A DNA stretch of 8,787 nucleotides from CAZYTO01 sp964650405. Lineage in GTDB: Bacteria; Acidobacteriota; Thermoanaerobaculia; Gp7-AA8. Shown here in pieces: positions 7,463 through 8,787 of this stretch; the stretch's first letter is position 1, and each line of letters begins with the position of its first letter. Position numbers and translations under genes: made by a program. The stretch spans positions 1-8,787 of the forward strand of contig CAZYTO010000252.1 in the NCBI GenBank assembly GCA_964650405.1. Direction: 5' to 3'. The notes beneath the pieces are model-generated. The model worked only from the letters and a program-made list of their open reading frames with translations, was not told the DNA's origin and ran no database searches.

Positions 7463-7652
7463 GACGTGTGGAAGCATCTTCCTTGTGTGGATTTCCCTCA
7501 ATCGGGCGGTGGATGGACGGTGATCTGCGACTTTCGGACGATGCGGACGCGCACGGAACTCGGCCGCGTCGCCGTCTTCACCGTCCGTCATGAGTCGTAT
7601 CGCTCTGGTTTGCATTTCTGTCAGTACGTCGTATGAGAAGCGCGAAATCGAC
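7463..7652. promoter_or_regulatory. Leader/presumed promoter region of the efflux operon
   Basis: About 190 bases upstream of the adaptor gene with no convincing gene. The adaptor frame stays open to an ATG at 7615, but the 51 added residues are Arg/Asp/His-rich and unlike any adaptor N-terminus. A perfect 9-base inverted repeat, GGACGGTGA (7515-7523) and TCACCGTCC (7578-7586), brackets a 54-base spacer. A smaller one, GGAAG-CAT-CTTCC (7470-7482), covers the alternative ATG at 7477. Either could be an operator or an mRNA fold. No clear -35/-10 pair is visible, so the promoter position is inferred only from gene orientation. Confidence 0.4.
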
Positions 7653-7775
7653 AGATTCGCTGGTCGCTGATCGCGGGTCGCTGTTCGTTGTTCGCTGTTC
7701 GTTGACCGCTGATCGCAGCCGATGTGCCGCCGTCTATCCGCGAACAGCGATCAGCGACCAGCGATCAGCGAATCA
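7653..7775. repeat. Two opposed heptamer arrays (TCGCTGN) forming a potential long hairpin
   Basis: Nine degenerate heptamers of consensus TCGCTGN run at 7657-7719, and four units of the complementary form NCAGCGA at 7744-7771. Arm 7653-7687 and arm 7741-7775 are reverse complements at 30 of 35 positions. Two of the five differences would be G-U pairs in RNA transcribed from the plus strand. The intervening 53 bases contain further TCGCTG-like units. No T-run follows either arm, so it is not a classic intrinsic terminator. The array lies between the efflux-operon leader and the stop of the 55-residue minus-strand frame. It shares the TCGCTGN unit with the array at 81-101. Confidence 0.9.
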
Positions 7776-7940
7776 GAAGAAATGGCGTCCGTCGTCGGAT
7801 GGTGTGCTCTGCACGGATGCCGGCGGGCGAGTCTCCCGGCGTTCGGAAGCGTTGCGGCCCTGGCTGCCGAAGGAGCTGGCCGCTACGATGAGCACGAAGA
7901 GGATCAGAGTGATGAAGGCGCGAATCTCGTTGCAATCCAT
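7773..7940 (-). CDS. Possible small single-helix membrane protein (55 residues), unrecognised
   Basis: An ATG-to-TGA frame of 55 residues. It begins MDCNEIRAFITLILFVLIVA, continues ASSFGSQGRNASERRETRPP, and has a polar Ser/Asp-rich tail ending GRHFF. A single hydrophobic segment at about 9-24 is flanked by a short acidic and basic N-terminus and a strongly charged C-terminal region, the usual look of a small membrane-anchored protein. Roughly 78 percent of third codon positions are G or C, similar to neighbouring real genes. Against it: there is no good Shine-Dalgarno (an in-frame TTG at 7949 is no better) and I recognise no family. Its stop falls at the edge of the opposed heptamer arrays. 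It is divergent from the GAF-domain gene across 164 bases. Confidence 0.45.
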   Translation of the reverse strand: MDCNEIRAFITLILFVLIVAASSFGSQGRNASERRETRPPASVQSTPSDDGRHFF

Positions 7941-8104
7941 GCCGGACAAGATGCGCTCGCGGACCGGTATGAGACATCGGGCCGACGGCCGGTGCCGGGC
8001 CCGTCCGGTGGTACGGCCGGCGTCTGCGACTATTGGACGATGCTGTCTTCCGCGACTCGGCGGATAATCACGCCAAGGGCCGGGTTGGCCGGTCCGGAGG
8101 CCCC
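7941..8104. other. Divergent intergenic region between the small ORF and the GAF-domain gene
   Basis: These 164 bases separate the minus-strand 55-residue frame from the plus-strand GAF gene. They are very GC-rich with several GGCC/CCGG-type self-complementary stretches around 7979-8020. GATAAT at 8063-8068 resembles a -10 box, but no -35 element sits at the right distance (TTGGAC at 8033-8038 is 24 bases upstream). GGAGG at 8096-8100 is the ribosome-binding candidate for the GTG at 8105. Nothing else is supported. Confidence 0.35.
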
Positions 8105-8787
8105 GTGCATTCCACGACCCACGAGCTTCGCCGCGAAACGCCGCAGAACCGACGCAGCCGGATGAACGCCGTCTGCCGCCGGCTGGCTTTGCAGACGGAC
8201 CGCCGCCGCCGCGCCGAGTGCCTCGGGCGCATCCAGTCCGACGCCGTGCAGCTCGCCCTCGACCTCCTCGTCAGCGAGCCGGACATCGAAGGCTTCTTCC
8301 GCGTCTTCATGAAGAAGCTCATCGACGACAGCGACAGCATCTCCTGCAGCGTCTGGCTCCTCGGCGACGACGGCTCGCAGTGCGACCTGTGGATGGCATA
8401 CATCGGCGACCAGCTCTTCACCCGGGAGCGGGCCGAGTGGGAGTCGCTGGCCCTGCCGCGCCGCTCCATGCAGGAGCACCTCGTCGACTATCAGCCGGGG
8501 TGGCGGGAGACGGTGGAGTACGCCGCCGCCGATCCGCGCCTGCCGCTCTGTGTGCGCACGTTTAATGAGCTGCGCGGCATCGAGACGCTCTTCGTCACGC
8601 CGCTCGTCCTGGCCACCCGCAACCTCGGCTGGGTGGCGCTGTCCACCGGCGCGGCGCCGGAGGAGTGGGCGGCCTGGCGCCGGGCCCTGCTCGAAGCCGT
8701 GGCCCGCCAGGCCACGCTGGCCCTGCACCAGAGCCGCCTCGCCGAGCAGAGCCGCGAAGAGGCCCGCCACCAGGCTGTCCTCGAAGA
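8105..8787 (+). CDS. GAF-domain signalling protein, probably a histidine kinase (3' end beyond window)
   Basis: An open frame of 227 codons running off the window. A basic N-terminus (about 1-36) leads into a helix (RRRRAECLGRIQSDAVQLAL) and a GAF-like domain at about 58-205: EPDIEGFFRVFMKKLID, then SCSVWLLGDDG at 80-90, then a second strand set near TLFVTPLVLATRNLGWVALS (161-180). EAVARQATLALHQSRLAEQS (197-216) and EEARHQAVLE form the helical linker. In relatives I know, this linker leads directly into the DHp helix of NarL-type (HisKA_3) sensor kinases with an ERNRLAR-IHD motif. That part lies outside, so kinase activity is inferred. No membrane segment is present, so it should be cytosolic. 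GTG 8105 was chosen for GGAGG at 8096-8100, although its four-base spacing is short. ATG 8162 is the alternative but lacks a ribosome site. The GAF domain could equally belong to a cyclase or phosphatase. Confidence 0.75.
   Translation, partial: MHSTTHELRRETPQNRRSRMNAVCRRLALQTDRRRRAECLGRIQSDAVQLALDLLVSEPDIEGFFRVFMKKLIDDSDSISCSVWLLGDDGSQCDLWMAYIGDQLFTRERAEWESLALPRRSMQEHLVDYQPGWRETVEYAAADPRLPLCVRTFNELRGIETLFVTPLVLATRNLGWVALSTGAAPEEWAAWRRALLEAVARQATLALHQSRLAEQSREEARHQAVLE

Noticed and set aside
7463..7615. 51-residue N-terminal extension of the adaptor from ATG 7615
   Set aside because: It would bury the lipoprotein signal peptide inside the protein, has no good ribosome site and resembles no family member.
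7653..7775. Possible intrinsic terminator
   Set aside because: The stem is long and imperfect, the loop is 53 bases and no T-run follows on either strand.
8030..8770. 246-codon minus-strand frame across the GAF-domain gene
   Set aside because: The plus-strand frame shows a coherent GAF domain and linker. The minus frame is an Ala/Arg/Glu-rich mirror with no recognisable motifs.
1..8787. Insertion sequence, integrase or tRNA/rRNA genes
   Set aside because: I found no transposase or integrase frame, no terminal inverted repeats with target duplications and no recognisable tRNA or rRNA sequence.

Overview
The window is high-GC bacterial DNA, with almost every third codon position in the recognisable genes being G or C. 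It is a chromosomal efflux locus from a Gram-negative (diderm) bacterium, since periplasmic adaptors and an outer-membrane channel are encoded. Dense GC-rich coding, heptanucleotide intergenic repeats and a soluble GAF-domain signalling protein would fit an Acidobacteriota-like (Vicinamibacteria-like) soil organism. That placement is only an inference, and no ribosomal or taxonomic marker is present.

Layout: positions 1-101 hold a tandem repeat, ten perfect-length octamers TCGCTTAR passing into heptamers TCGCTGN. A short MacA/HlyD-type adaptor follows on the minus strand (153-1055). A hicBA toxin-antitoxin locus lies on the plus strand: hicB (1176-1403) looks intact, while hicA (1396-1621) is broken by a frameshift and starts with CTG. 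Next comes a complete MexEF-OprN/OqxAB-like tripartite RND pump operon on the minus strand, transcribed in the order adaptor (7462-6233), pump (6225-3043), outer-membrane lipoprotein channel (3046-1631). Its genes are separated by 7 bases or overlap by 4. Upstream of the operon lie a leader (7463-7652), two opposed heptamer arrays that could fold into a long hairpin (7653-7775), a possible 55-residue single-helix membrane protein on the minus strand (7940-7773), and the start of a plus-strand GAF-domain protein, probably a histidine kinase, cut by the window end.

How the genes work together: the three operon products should assemble into an inner membrane-periplasm-outer membrane drug/solvent exporter driven by proton uptake. 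The pump keeps the proton-relay residues (D410, D411, K948, R980, T985). The MacA-like adaptor at 153-1055 is separated from this operon by the oppositely oriented hicBA pair and has no transporter partner inside the window. No LysR- or TetR-type regulator of the pump is visible.

The main points for a second look are the frameshifted hicA beside an intact hicB, the TCGCT-based repeats on both sides of the efflux block, the stem-forming opposed heptamer arrays, and the small membrane-protein frame that ends where one of those arrays ends. I saw no convincing undescribed multi-gene system.
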